64,000 nucleotides of DNA from Candidatus Calescibacterium sp. (GTDB taxonomy: Bacteria; Calescibacteriota; Calescibacteriia; Calescibacteriales; Calescibacteriaceae): NCBI GenBank assembly GCA_025060505.1, contig JANXBU010000001.1, positions 62,001 to 126,000 of the forward strand, given 5' to 3'. The translations under genes were made by a program, and so were the position numbers. Under the pieces are notes generated by a model. It had not been told where the DNA came from and made no database searches. It saw nothing but the letters and a program-made list of their open reading frames with translations. Of the stretch, positions 42,764 to 50,305 are shown piece by piece (the stretch's first letter is position 1; the number at the start of each line of letters is the position of its first letter).

Positions 42764-43615
42764 TCACAAAGGAAGCTGATACGAGTAGTAAATCTTTATA
42801 TCTTTTTCTTTTGCATATTTTTCAATCTCTTCGGTTGTTGTATAAGTGACTATAATGAATAACTTGGGTCCTGGAAAGAGTTCATTGAATATTTTTCTTC
42901 TGTTTATGAATTTATCAACATCCTTTTTCTTCAATTGAGATTTAGCTTCGCCTATTATCCATATATCCTGATTGTCTTTTGTACCCCTTCCAAGAATATT
43001 TATTTCGATTCTTCCTCCTTTGTATGGCATGTTTTTTCTAATCAAACGGGAAGTAACTTTTATACCGAAGTCCTCTTCAAGGAGTTTTGGGAGTCCAAAG
43101 TATGAACGGTCTTCAAGAATGTATCCAACAGTGTGAGATACATTCCCAAGTTCTTTGCGAGTTTTTTTGTGTTCTTCTGTAAGCTCACGTAGTGCTTTGT
43201 CGGTTCTTTTTTGAGCTTCAGCGAGTTCATTTACTCTCTGTTCAGTTCTTTTTTGGGCTTCAGCGAGTTCATTTACTCTCTGTTCAGTTCTTTTTTGGGC
43301 TTCAGCGAGTTCTTCAACCTTTTTAGCAAGGATTTCAACTCTTTGTTCAGTTCTTTTTTGGGCTTCAGCGAGTTCATTTACTCTCTGTTCAGTTCTTTTT
43401 TGGGCTTCAGCGAGTTCTTTTATATCTTTTGAAATTTCTGCTACAATTGCTTTAAGTTCATTGAAATCACTAGCTTTAACAAGTTCGTTCAGCAGATTGA
43501 CTAAATCTTCTAACGCTTTAGCTTGCTCAGGAGTAAACACTTCCTTGATCTGCTGCAATAATTTTTCTACCTTTGTCATTTTATTTTTAAAAGATACATT
43601 AATTATTTGTTGCAT
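42764..43615 (-). CDS. Coiled-coil protein with 14-residue repeats and PD-(D/E)XK nuclease-like C-terminus
   Basis: This is a 283-residue protein. Residues 58-150 or so are a long coiled coil built from near-identical copies of [14 protein letters not shown]. The C-terminal 100 residues hold GRIEINILG and [11 protein letters not shown], which fit the Glu and E-x-K core of the PD-(D/E)XK nuclease fold, as in DUF3782-like proteins common in thermophiles. Whether it cuts nucleic acid is unknown. The start may be ATG 43615 or ATG 43579, and neither has a strong ribosome site. It stands alone and converges on the chemoreceptor gene. Confidence 0.78.
   Translation of the reverse strand: MQQIINVSFKNKMTKVEKLLQQIKEVFTPEQAKALEDLVNLLNELVKASDFNELKAIVAEISKDIKELAEAQKRTEQRVNELAEAQKRTEQRVEILAKKVEELAEAQKRTEQRVNELAEAQKRTEQRVNELAEAQKRTDKALRELTEEHKKTRKELGNVSHTVGYILEDRSYFGLPKLLEEDFGIKVTSRLIRKNMPYKGGRIEINILGRGTKDNQDIWIIGEAKSQLKKKDVDKFINRRKIFNELFPGPKLFIIVTYTTTEEIEKYAKEKDIKIYYSYQLPL
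43201..43425. repeat. 42-bp tandem coding repeats
   Basis: Near-identical 42-base units begin at about 43213, 43255, 43297, 43360 and 43402; the third interval is 63 bases (42+21). They encode the 14-residue coiled-coil repeat. The high nucleotide identity suggests recent expansion. Confidence 0.9.
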
Positions 43616-43775
43616 ATTTTTGACGATCTGTGATTTTTTTCAAAAGGATTTTGTGATCTCTTTATTTAACGAGAATGGGCTTGTATAGGTAAAGAGAGAT
43701 AACGGTTTTATGATATCTTTTTCTCCCTTGCGGTTAATTTAGCTTCAATTTTTTGTTATTTTACAAGTATCAGGA

Positions 43776-43813
43776 CTCCTTGTGAAAGAATTTCAGAAGG
43801 TTCATACAAGGAG
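43776..43813 (+). promoter_or_regulatory. Hairpin sequestering a Shine-Dalgarno sequence
   Basis: CTCCTTGT (43776-43783) pairs exactly with ACAAGGAG (43806-43813) around a 22-base loop. The second arm is a strong ribosome site for the ATG at 43821. This is the form of an RNA switch or thermometer that hides translation signals, but only four codons follow. Confidence 0.5.
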
Positions 43814-43820
43814 GTGTAGT

Positions 43821-43835
43821 ATGATTCAGACATAG
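43821..43835 (+). other. Four-codon minimal ORF (MIQT) behind a strong ribosome site
   Basis: ATG ATT CAG ACA TAG follows AAGGAGG at ideal distance. No longer frame continues from it. It may be the relic of a deleted gene or a leader peptide. The next gene is convergent. Confidence 0.35.
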
Positions 43836-43843
43836 CATGTTTT

Positions 43844-44359
43844 TTATTTTACTTCTATTTCAAGTGGTATCGGATTTGTAATACACCATACTGCAGGACA
43901 CCTTTCTCTGGCAATTCTTTTGATCTCTTCTATTTGCTCTTTTGTGTGATCAGATTCCACTTGAACTCTCATTATTATTTTTTCAACAACTGGTTCGTCA
44001 GATAATCCCATAGGTCTTTTGAGATTGATGTTGTTTTCGGCAGTTATTGAAAGAGATTTTATATTTAATCCTTTTTCGTAAGCTACTGTTGCGAATGTAG
44101 CAAGAAAACAAGAAGCCATTCCAAAAAGACAATATTGAAGAGGGTTTGGAGCAATACCTTTTCCTCCCATAAATGGAGCACTATCGCACACTAGTTTCGT
44201 TTTTGTTCCGTTAGGTATTTCAACTTCTGCGAACATCTGGGGTTGATTTTCATCCATATTCCAGTTTACTTGAACCTTCATCTGTCTTCTAAGTAAAGAT
44301 GGGTCGGATTTTGAATCATCAAGGAACTTTTTTATCCCGTTGATATTTATGTTCTTCAT
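43844..44359 (-). CDS. OsmC-family protein
   Basis: This 171-residue protein has the OsmC/Ohr fold signature: NPLQYCLFGMASCFLATFA, with the first cysteine in the helix, and later RCPAVWCI. OsmC proteins reduce organic hydroperoxides with paired cysteines. The spacing differs from classical Ohr, and YhfA-like members have no proven substrate. It has no signal peptide. It is divergent from rplT. Confidence 0.88.
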   Translation of the reverse strand: MKNININGIKKFLDDSKSDPSLLRRQMKVQVNWNMDENQPQMFAEVEIPNGTKTKLVCDSAPFMGGKGIAPNPLQYCLFGMASCFLATFATVAYEKGLNIKSLSITAENNINLKRPMGLSDEPVVEKIIMRVQVESDHTKEQIEEIKRIARERCPAVWCITNPIPLEIEVK

Positions 44360-44441
44360 ACTGTAAAGTATTCTGAAAATGGTAAAACTTTAGAAAAAAA
44401 TTAGGAAAATTAGAGATTATTTTTGAGGGAGGTACTTTACT

Positions 44442-44801
44442 ATGAGAGTGAAATTTGTGGTTCCGCGTAGGCACAGAAGAAAAAAAATAAAGAAGTTAGC
44501 AAAAGGTTATTATGGTGCTCAATCAAGAGCTACGAAAATTGCTACACAGTATGTTATAAGGGCTCTTTCTCATTCTTATAGAGGAAGAAAAAAGAAGAAA
44601 AGAGATTTTAGAAAGTTATGGATAGAGAGAATCAACGCTGCTGCAAGACAGAATGGTATAAACTATTCAAGGCTCATGTTCGCTCTCAAAAAGATGGGGG
44701 TTCAGATCAACAGAAAAATGTTGGCTGAGCTTGCTTTCTCTGATCCACTAGCTTTCGAAAGTCTCTGTAAAGAAGCAAAAAGCTTTATTGCAAATCCTTA
44801 A
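44442..44801 (+). CDS. rplT: 50S ribosomal protein L20
   Basis: This 119-residue basic protein has the L20 features RRHRRKKIKKLAKGYYG, RDFRKLWIERINAAARQ and YSRLMFALKKMGVQINRKML. GGGAGG precedes the ATG. L20 usually lies directly after infC and rpmI; here the upstream neighbour is a divergent OsmC gene, so the operon is broken up. Confidence 0.96.
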   Translation: MRVKFVVPRRHRRKKIKKLAKGYYGAQSRATKIATQYVIRALSHSYRGRKKKKRDFRKLWIERINAAARQNGINYSRLMFALKKMGVQINRKMLAELAFSDPLAFESLCKEAKSFIANP

Positions 44802-44848
44802 GCTGAGATTTTTGTCAAAGAATTTTAAAATAAATTTTTTTAGATCTT

Positions 44849-44864
44849 CTTGATTTGAATCAAG
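44849..44864. promoter_or_regulatory. Perfect FNR/CRP-type box
   Basis: TTGATTTGAATCAA at 44850-44863 matches the FNR consensus TTGATnnnnATCAA exactly, within the 16-base palindrome CTTGATTTGAATCAAG. It ends right at the GTG proposed as start of the GnnA-like gene. A Crp/Fnr-family regulator is encoded at 29.8 kb. The location over the start codon would suit repression, or the true start is further downstream. Confidence 0.5.
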
Positions 44865-45842
44865 GTGTTTCAAGATAAAATAAGGTGTGGAATCGTTGGG
44901 CTTGGATTTGCAGGAACCATACATATAGAGAAGCTTTCACTTATCAAGGGTGTTGAAATAACAGATATATGTGATCTTGATAGAGATAAAATTGAATCCG
45001 CAAAAGATTTGATCTTGAAGTTATCTGGGAAAAAAGTTCGCACTCACCGTAGTTATGAAGAGCTTCTGCAAAGCGATATAGATGCCGTTTTTGTTGCAAC
45101 CCCTGCCAAGACTCATTACGAGATAGTGAAATCGGCTATACAACAAAGGAAACATGTTTTTGTTGAAAAACCTCTTGTGACAAGCTATGAACATGGAAAA
45201 GAGATAAACGATTTGGCAGAAAAAAAAGGTGTTATGGTTCAAGTTGGTCATGTTGAAAGATTTAACAGTGCATATACATTTGCAAAACAATATATCAAAT
45301 TCCCCGGATATATAAGAGCAGAGCGGCTAAGTCAGTTCCCCGGAAGAGGAACAGACATAGATGTTATATTTGATATAATGATACATGATATAGATGCGAT
45401 TGTTGGATTTCTAAAAGATGTTAAAATAGATTTTGTAGAAAGTATGGGGGTTCCAGTTATAACAGATAAGATAGATATTGCTACCGCAAGAATAAAGTTT
45501 TCTTCCGGAAGTCTTGCTGAACTTACATCCTCTCGCGTTTCTTACAGAAAGTTCAGAAAAATGAGAATATTTCAGCCCGGAATCTATATCTCAATAGATT
45601 TTCTTGAAAGAAAAACTGAAATGTACAGAAGAATAAAAAACAATGGAAAATTTGAAATAGAAGCACAAATAAAGACATTTGAAGACTCAGATCCAATGAG
45701 ATCTGAAATAGAAGCTTTTGTGTCAAGTCTTAGAAACGGTGTTAAATCTGAAATTCCTCCTTCGGAGGCTCTTAAATCTGTTTTAATCGCTGAAAAAATA
45801 AGAGAGTCTATTTTCTTTATGCAAGAAAATTCTATTGGCTAG
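44865..45842 (+). CDS. GnnA-like Gfo/Idh/MocA oxidoreductase
   Basis: This 325-residue NAD(P)-dependent sugar dehydrogenase has the Rossmann motif GIVGLGFAGTIH, the family motif EKPLV, and a distinctive region VQVGHVERFN ... FDIMIHDIDAIV and RKMRIFQPGIYISIDF. These match the type often encoded among lipid A genes, where GnnA oxidises UDP-GlcNAc at C3 for amide-linked lipid A. No lpx gene or gnnB is adjacent, so the assignment rests on sequence. The start is GTG 44865, with an FNR-type palindrome just before it. Confidence 0.78.
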   Translation: MFQDKIRCGIVGLGFAGTIHIEKLSLIKGVEITDICDLDRDKIESAKDLILKLSGKKVRTHRSYEELLQSDIDAVFVATPAKTHYEIVKSAIQQRKHVFVEKPLVTSYEHGKEINDLAEKKGVMVQVGHVERFNSAYTFAKQYIKFPGYIRAERLSQFPGRGTDIDVIFDIMIHDIDAIVGFLKDVKIDFVESMGVPVITDKIDIATARIKFSSGSLAELTSSRVSYRKFRKMRIFQPGIYISIDFLERKTEMYRRIKNNGKFEIEAQIKTFEDSDPMRSEIEAFVSSLRNGVKSEIPPSEALKSVLIAEKIRESIFFMQENSIG

Positions 45843-45880
45843 ATCCAGATTATTCTTGTTTTACGCATTAAAATAAATAT

Positions 45881-47602
45881 ATGAAAAACGTGTTTGAAGA
45901 TATTTCTTTTTTCCCATATCTTTTTGGCAGCTTGAGATATTTTCTTGATCAGAGTCAATCAAGCTTTCTTAGTTTTCTTCATACTCTTTTCCTTTTTTCA
46001 ACAAAACCTTTTCCTGAAGCTTCTCTCAAAACTGCTCTCAAAGTTATCAGAAAAAGAGGATATAAAGATGCGGTAATCTGGGCGGGAGGAAAAAGAACAT
46101 ATTATGACATTTTTGAAAGAACCTTGATTCTAGCAGACTCACTCCTTGAAATGGGAGTTGTTCCGAACGACAGACTTTCATTTATGTCAATAAACATACC
46201 CCAATCTCCGGAGATATGGCAGGTATGCAGCTTGCTCGGATTATCTTTCATACCAGTCAACTGGAGGCTCAAAGCACAGGAGATAAAATATATAGTTGAG
46301 CATTCAAGAACGAATATTCTTATATACAACAAAGAACATCAAGATGAAATCAACAAAGCACAATTGAATTTAAAAATAGCAATTACAATAGATGATAGTT
46401 TTGATAATACCTATGAGAAAATTATCTACGAAGGTAGAAAGAAAATTGGTGTTTCTGAGAATGAAGATATTGAAAAGAGAATAGAGAAGATATCAGAAAT
46501 TATTTCGAAGAAGTTGGTTTCAGTATTTAGACAAAAAAATATCAAAAGAAAGAAAGATGATGATTCCGGAATAATAGTTTATACATCAGGAACTACTGGT
46601 AAGCCTAAGGGTGCTCACAGAAGAGCTGAACCTGCTGTTGCTATACTTCTTGTTGCATCTGCTGCCAGAGAACTGGGATTGACGAGAGATAATGTGCATC
46701 TTGTTGTTTCTCCTCTTTATCACAGTGCTCCTTTCTTTTTTGCACAGCTTACTTTGGCTCTTGGAGGAACTTTGGTTGTTCTTCCAAGATTTCGTGTAGA
46801 GCAGTTTTTTGAGTATGCTCACAGATATAAAACCACATCAACTTTTATTGTTCCTTATATGCTTTATGAAATACTTGAAAACTATGATAATCTCTCTAAA
46901 ACTTACGATATATCTTCCGTAACACATTTCATATGCGGTGCAGCTCCGCTGAGTCCTCAGAAAAAAAGAGAGTTTATCAATAAGATAGGCTATAGACTGT
47001 ATGAATTTTACGGCTCAACGGAAACAAGTATAAATTCTGTATTGAGACCATATGACATAGAAACAAAAGCAGAGAGTGTGGGAAGAGTTGTTCCATTCTG
47101 TCGTATAAAAATAGTAGATGATGAGGGTAAAGAATGTCCGACGAACAAAGAAGGATTGATTTACGTGAAATCTCCATTTATGATGCGTGGATATTATAGA
47201 GATAAATCTGCAACAGATGAAATAAGTTATAAAGGATACATAACTGCAGGTGATGTTGGTAAATTAGACGAAGATGGGTTTCTTTATATACTTGATAGAA
47301 AAAAAGATATGATAATAAGTGCTGGTGTGAATATATATCCAGCTGAAATTGAACATGAGTTGATTCAGCATCCTTCTGTTAAAATGTGCGCTGTTGTTGG
47401 TGTTCCAGATGAAAAGTGGGGTGAAAAAGTCAAAGCTTTCGTTGTTCTAAAGGACGGACACAGAATAGATCCAAAGGATCTTGAGATGTTTCTGAGAGAA
47501 AGAATAGCCGGATACAAAATCCCAAAGGAGTGGGAATTTATTGATTCTATTCCTATGACACCATCGGGCAAAATTATCAAGAGAGAACTTGTCAAGAGAT
47601 AA
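45881..47602 (+). CDS. Long-chain-type acyl-CoA synthetase (AMP-forming)
   Basis: This is a 573-residue adenylate-forming ligase. Its motifs are YTSGTTGKPKGAHRR near residue 230, YEFYGSTETSINS, AGDVGKLDEDGFLYILDRKKDM, and the catalytic lysine motif TPSGKIIKREL at the C-terminus. It activates a carboxylic acid to the CoA ester. An N-terminal extension of about 60 residues with aromatic-rich hydrophobic segments could contact the membrane. It follows the GnnA-like gene by 38 bases and may be cotranscribed, but the roles are not obviously linked. Confidence 0.9.
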   Translation: MKNVFEDISFFPYLFGSLRYFLDQSQSSFLSFLHTLFLFSTKPFPEASLKTALKVIRKRGYKDAVIWAGGKRTYYDIFERTLILADSLLEMGVVPNDRLSFMSINIPQSPEIWQVCSLLGLSFIPVNWRLKAQEIKYIVEHSRTNILIYNKEHQDEINKAQLNLKIAITIDDSFDNTYEKIIYEGRKKIGVSENEDIEKRIEKISEIISKKLVSVFRQKNIKRKKDDDSGIIVYTSGTTGKPKGAHRRAEPAVAILLVASAARELGLTRDNVHLVVSPLYHSAPFFFAQLTLALGGTLVVLPRFRVEQFFEYAHRYKTTSTFIVPYMLYEILENYDNLSKTYDISSVTHFICGAAPLSPQKKREFINKIGYRLYEFYGSTETSINSVLRPYDIETKAESVGRVVPFCRIKIVDDEGKECPTNKEGLIYVKSPFMMRGYYRDKSATDEISYKGYITAGDVGKLDEDGFLYILDRKKDMIISAGVNIYPAEIEHELIQHPSVKMCAVVGVPDEKWGEKVKAFVVLKDGHRIDPKDLEMFLRERIAGYKIPKEWEFIDSIPMTPSGKIIKRELVKR

Positions 47603-47727
47603 TTTTTCTTCGTGATCAAAGAAAGAGCATATTATTCATTAAAGAATCCAAAGATATAAAAATTTAGAAAGATATTGCTCTGTTGCAAACATCAGGTACT
47701 ATTTCTGAAAAGATTGATCCCAAAAAT

Positions 47728-47742
47728 CTCTGTAAAACAGAG
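47728..47742 (-). terminator. Short stem-loop with T-run, possible 5S rRNA terminator
   Basis: CTCTGT and ACAGAG pair around a three-base loop and are followed on the minus strand by ATTTTTG. It lies about 145 bases after the 5S gene end. The stem is short, so confidence is low. Confidence 0.35.
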
Positions 47743-47886
47743 TTTCATAACTACGAACAGGCAGAGATTGTGATTGAAAATCATTACATTTTAATTTTTT
47801 GGAGAATTCTTCTGTTCTGAAAGAAGATGGTTCTTTTTTATTTGGATGGATTTTTTGTTTTTTTATTTGTTTTTGAGAGAAAAGAC

Positions 47887-48000
47887 CTGGGGACGACCTA
47901 CTTTCCCACGCCCGTGCGGACGCAGTATCATCGGCCCTGGGGAGGTTCCCGGTCCTATTCGGAATGGGAAGGCGGTTTTCATCCCCGGTATTGTCCCCAG
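47887..48000 (-). rRNA. rrf: 5S ribosomal RNA (unlinked)
   Basis: Read on the minus strand, the terminal stem CTGGGGAC (48000-47993) pairs exactly with GTCCCCAG (47894-47887). Conserved 5S elements are present in order: CCATTCCGAA, CCGATGATACTG and GTGGGAAAGTAGGTCG. The length is 114 bases. No 23S or 16S gene is adjacent. It is divergent from rpoA and faces the end of an acyl-CoA synthetase gene. The two nearby open frames that cover it are not genes. Confidence 0.93.
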
Positions 48001-48110
48001 ATAAACTTTAATATGCTCACTCTTGTGCAAACATATAAAATTTTCAGAAAAATTTGTAAAAAATATTTGATTGAATTACATAAATACAACTTGATGATGG
48101 AGGTACAATT

Positions 48111-49124
48111 ATGGATATTGTTTATCCAGAAGGAACAAAAATAGATGAAACAGTTCCAGAAAATGTTAGGCATCTTTATCAGAGGTTTTACATCGGACCA
48201 ATAAACAGAGGTTTTGGGCACACCCTTGGTAATTCTCTCAGAAGGGTTCTTCTGAGCTCAATGGAAGGCTATGCTATAATTGCATTGAAAATAGATGGTG
48301 TCCCTCATGAATTTTCTACTATAGAAGGTGTAAGGGATGATGTTGCTTTACTTATATTACATCTGAAAAAAGTCAGACTCAAAATAAAGGGGAATAAGAG
48401 TCTTGTCAGAGCAGAAATAAAGGTAGATAATAGCAAATCACAAACATCATACATTATAAAGGCTTCAGATATTCAGGGACCTGTTGAAGTTATAAATCCA
48501 GATCAGTATATAACAGAGCTTATGCCGAAATACAAATTTAATTGTGAGATCTTTGTTGCAAAAGGCAGAGGATACATTCCTGCTGAAAGAATAGGTTCTA
48601 TTTTCGAACTTCCAGCTGGAGCTATCCCAATTGATGCTATTTTTAATCCAATTGTTAAGGTAAACTATGAAGTTAGAAAGACACTTTACAAAGATAGGGT
48701 AGATTATGATGAGCTCGTGCTAGATATTTGGTCAGATGGAACTATCACTCCGCAGGAAGCTTACGAAGAATCTATAGAAATTTTGACTGATTATCTTGAA
48801 GGACTGAAGAACTATATAGAGCGTGCGGAGTACGAGATGCACAAAAGAGAGATTAAAGTCTCAACTCTTGAAGAATTTCTTTCAAGGAATGTTGAAGAAC
48901 TTAATTTGCCAAGAAAAGCTGCTGATATTCTCCTATCATATAACATCAAGACTGTTAGAGAACTTGTTAAGATGACAGATAAGGAACTTCTTTCTTTCCC
49001 AAGTCTTGGAAGAAGATCTCTGAGAGAAATAAGAGAAGTTCTGAACAGAGCAGGGTTGCGTCTTGGCATGACAGATGAAGATATTCAACAGTTAATTGAA
49101 GCAGAGAAGAAGAGAATAAAATAA
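48111..49124 (+). CDS. rpoA: RNA polymerase alpha subunit
   Basis: This is a 337-residue protein. The N-terminal dimerisation domain contains GFGHTLGNSLRRVLLSSMEG, and the C-terminal domain has LNLPRKAADILLSYNIKTV and SFPSLGRRSLREI, the DNA- and activator-binding helices. The length is normal. GGAGG precedes the ATG. It is followed by rplQ as in most bacteria, but the usual rpsM-rpsK-rpsD genes upstream are replaced by a divergent 5S rRNA gene. Confidence 0.97.
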   Translation: MDIVYPEGTKIDETVPENVRHLYQRFYIGPINRGFGHTLGNSLRRVLLSSMEGYAIIALKIDGVPHEFSTIEGVRDDVALLILHLKKVRLKIKGNKSLVRAEIKVDNSKSQTSYIIKASDIQGPVEVINPDQYITELMPKYKFNCEIFVAKGRGYIPAERIGSIFELPAGAIPIDAIFNPIVKVNYEVRKTLYKDRVDYDELVLDIWSDGTITPQEAYEESIEILTDYLEGLKNYIERAEYEMHKREIKVSTLEEFLSRNVEELNLPRKAADILLSYNIKTVRELVKMTDKELLSFPSLGRRSLREIREVLNRAGLRLGMTDEDIQQLIEAEKKRIK

Positions 49125-49137
49125 AGGAGATCTGAAC

Positions 49138-49515
49138 ATGAGACACAGACTAAAAGGAAGAAAACTCAAAAGACCCACACCACACCGCCTTTTACTTCTC
49201 AGAACCCTTGCCAATGATCTCATAAAGTATGAAAAGATTGAAACAACAACTGCAAAAGCGAAAGAGTTGAAAAGATATATAGAACGGGTAATAAATATAG
49301 CAAAGAACTATGATCCTCAAAATACAAACTCAATTTCGTCTATGAACTCGGCTCGCAGGGTCTTTTCTCTACTCGGAGATAAAAGTACTACAAAAAAAAT
49401 TCTCACAGAACTTGCGCAAAGATATAAAGGTGTCAACGGTGGTTTTGTAAGAGTCATCAAAACCGGTAATAGAAGAGGTGATAACGCGGAAACATCTGTT
49501 ATTTCTTTTGTGTAA
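49138..49515 (+). CDS. rplQ: 50S ribosomal protein L17
   Basis: This 125-residue protein begins MRHRLKGRKLKRPTPHRLLL and contains LIKYEKIETTTAKAKELKRYIE, with a C-terminal RVIKTGNRRGDNAE. All are typical of L17. It lies 13 bases after rpoA with the ribosome site AAAGGAG, so the two are one operon. Confidence 0.97.
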   Translation: MRHRLKGRKLKRPTPHRLLLLRTLANDLIKYEKIETTTAKAKELKRYIERVINIAKNYDPQNTNSISSMNSARRVFSLLGDKSTTKKILTELAQRYKGVNGGFVRVIKTGNRRGDNAETSVISFV

Positions 49516-49632
49516 AATATCGTTTCTCAGGCAAATACTATAAATACCTAATACTTGAGAACAGGACTGCTCATATAATCACAAAAGACACAACATATGA
49601 CTATATTATTCTATTAGGAGGTATGCAGGTCT

Positions 49633-49842
49633 ATGCCGAGTAAAAAGTGTCCAGATTGCAATGGAACTGGAAGGTGTAAACACTGTAAGGGAACAGGAAG
49701 AACTTTTTCTGGAAGAAGGTGCGAGTGGTGTTTAAAATCTGGCGTTTATGGTACCAAAGATCAAGGTAGTGGAGTGTGCTCAAAATGTCAGGGTAAGGGA
49801 GAGGTTTATTACTACTTTTACTTGTGCTATTTTGCTTTGTAA
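49633..49842 (+). CDS. Small DnaJ-type zinc-finger protein
   Basis: This 69-residue protein is made of CxxCxGxG-like repeats (CPDCNGTGRCKHCKGTGR and CSKCQGKGEVY), as in the cysteine-rich domain of DnaJ, with no J domain. It should bind one or two zinc ions. The hydrophobic aromatic end (YYYFYLCYFAL) is unusual. The start at 49633 is preferred, because the ATG at 49623 closes after six codons. AGGAGG lies upstream. It may be a stand-alone thiol or chaperone accessory protein. Confidence 0.75.
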   Translation: MPSKKCPDCNGTGRCKHCKGTGRTFSGRRCEWCLKSGVYGTKDQGSGVCSKCQGKGEVYYYFYLCYFAL

Positions 49843-50305
49843 AGTCTGATTGAGCAAAAATGATTGAGCGAATGTTTGAAAACTAGCAAGAGATGTTGCA
49901 AATGTAATCTCAAAAAAAGTACTGAAAATATGCTAATTTGTCTGATTATAGCTTCAAAGTATTGACTATCAAGAACTTTTAAGACCTTAGTCTATCGTTA
50001 TCAAGTTTTACTTTATGTTTATAGCTCAATGCTTAGAGACTTATTGGGAAATTTTTTGGACATAGCAAAAATATACATAAGATGTAGTTGTATGGGCACG
50101 ACAAAGCAGGTGTGAGAAGATAATTTATAATTCCAAAACAGCAATATGTTTTTAGTCAGTTGAATTGAAAGCTGTGAAAATTTTAAGAATCAATGTAATT
50201 TCTTATGATTTCAAGAAGGTAATGTCTTTCTGTTAAAATTTTTTCTCAGGTTTTTTGAAAAGAGCATAAAATCTTTCAACTGATTAGATTTTATTCTTTC
50301 TTTCT
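49843..50305. other. Intergenic gap of about 460 bases
   Basis: I see no open frame, RNA gene or strong repeat. The tail contains the T-rich sequence before the transketolase ATG, where a promoter is expected. Confidence 0.5.

Noticed and set aside
47827-48221. Open frames over the 5S rRNA gene on both strands
   Set aside because: The sequence is plainly 5S rRNA, and the frames have no ribosome site or family features.
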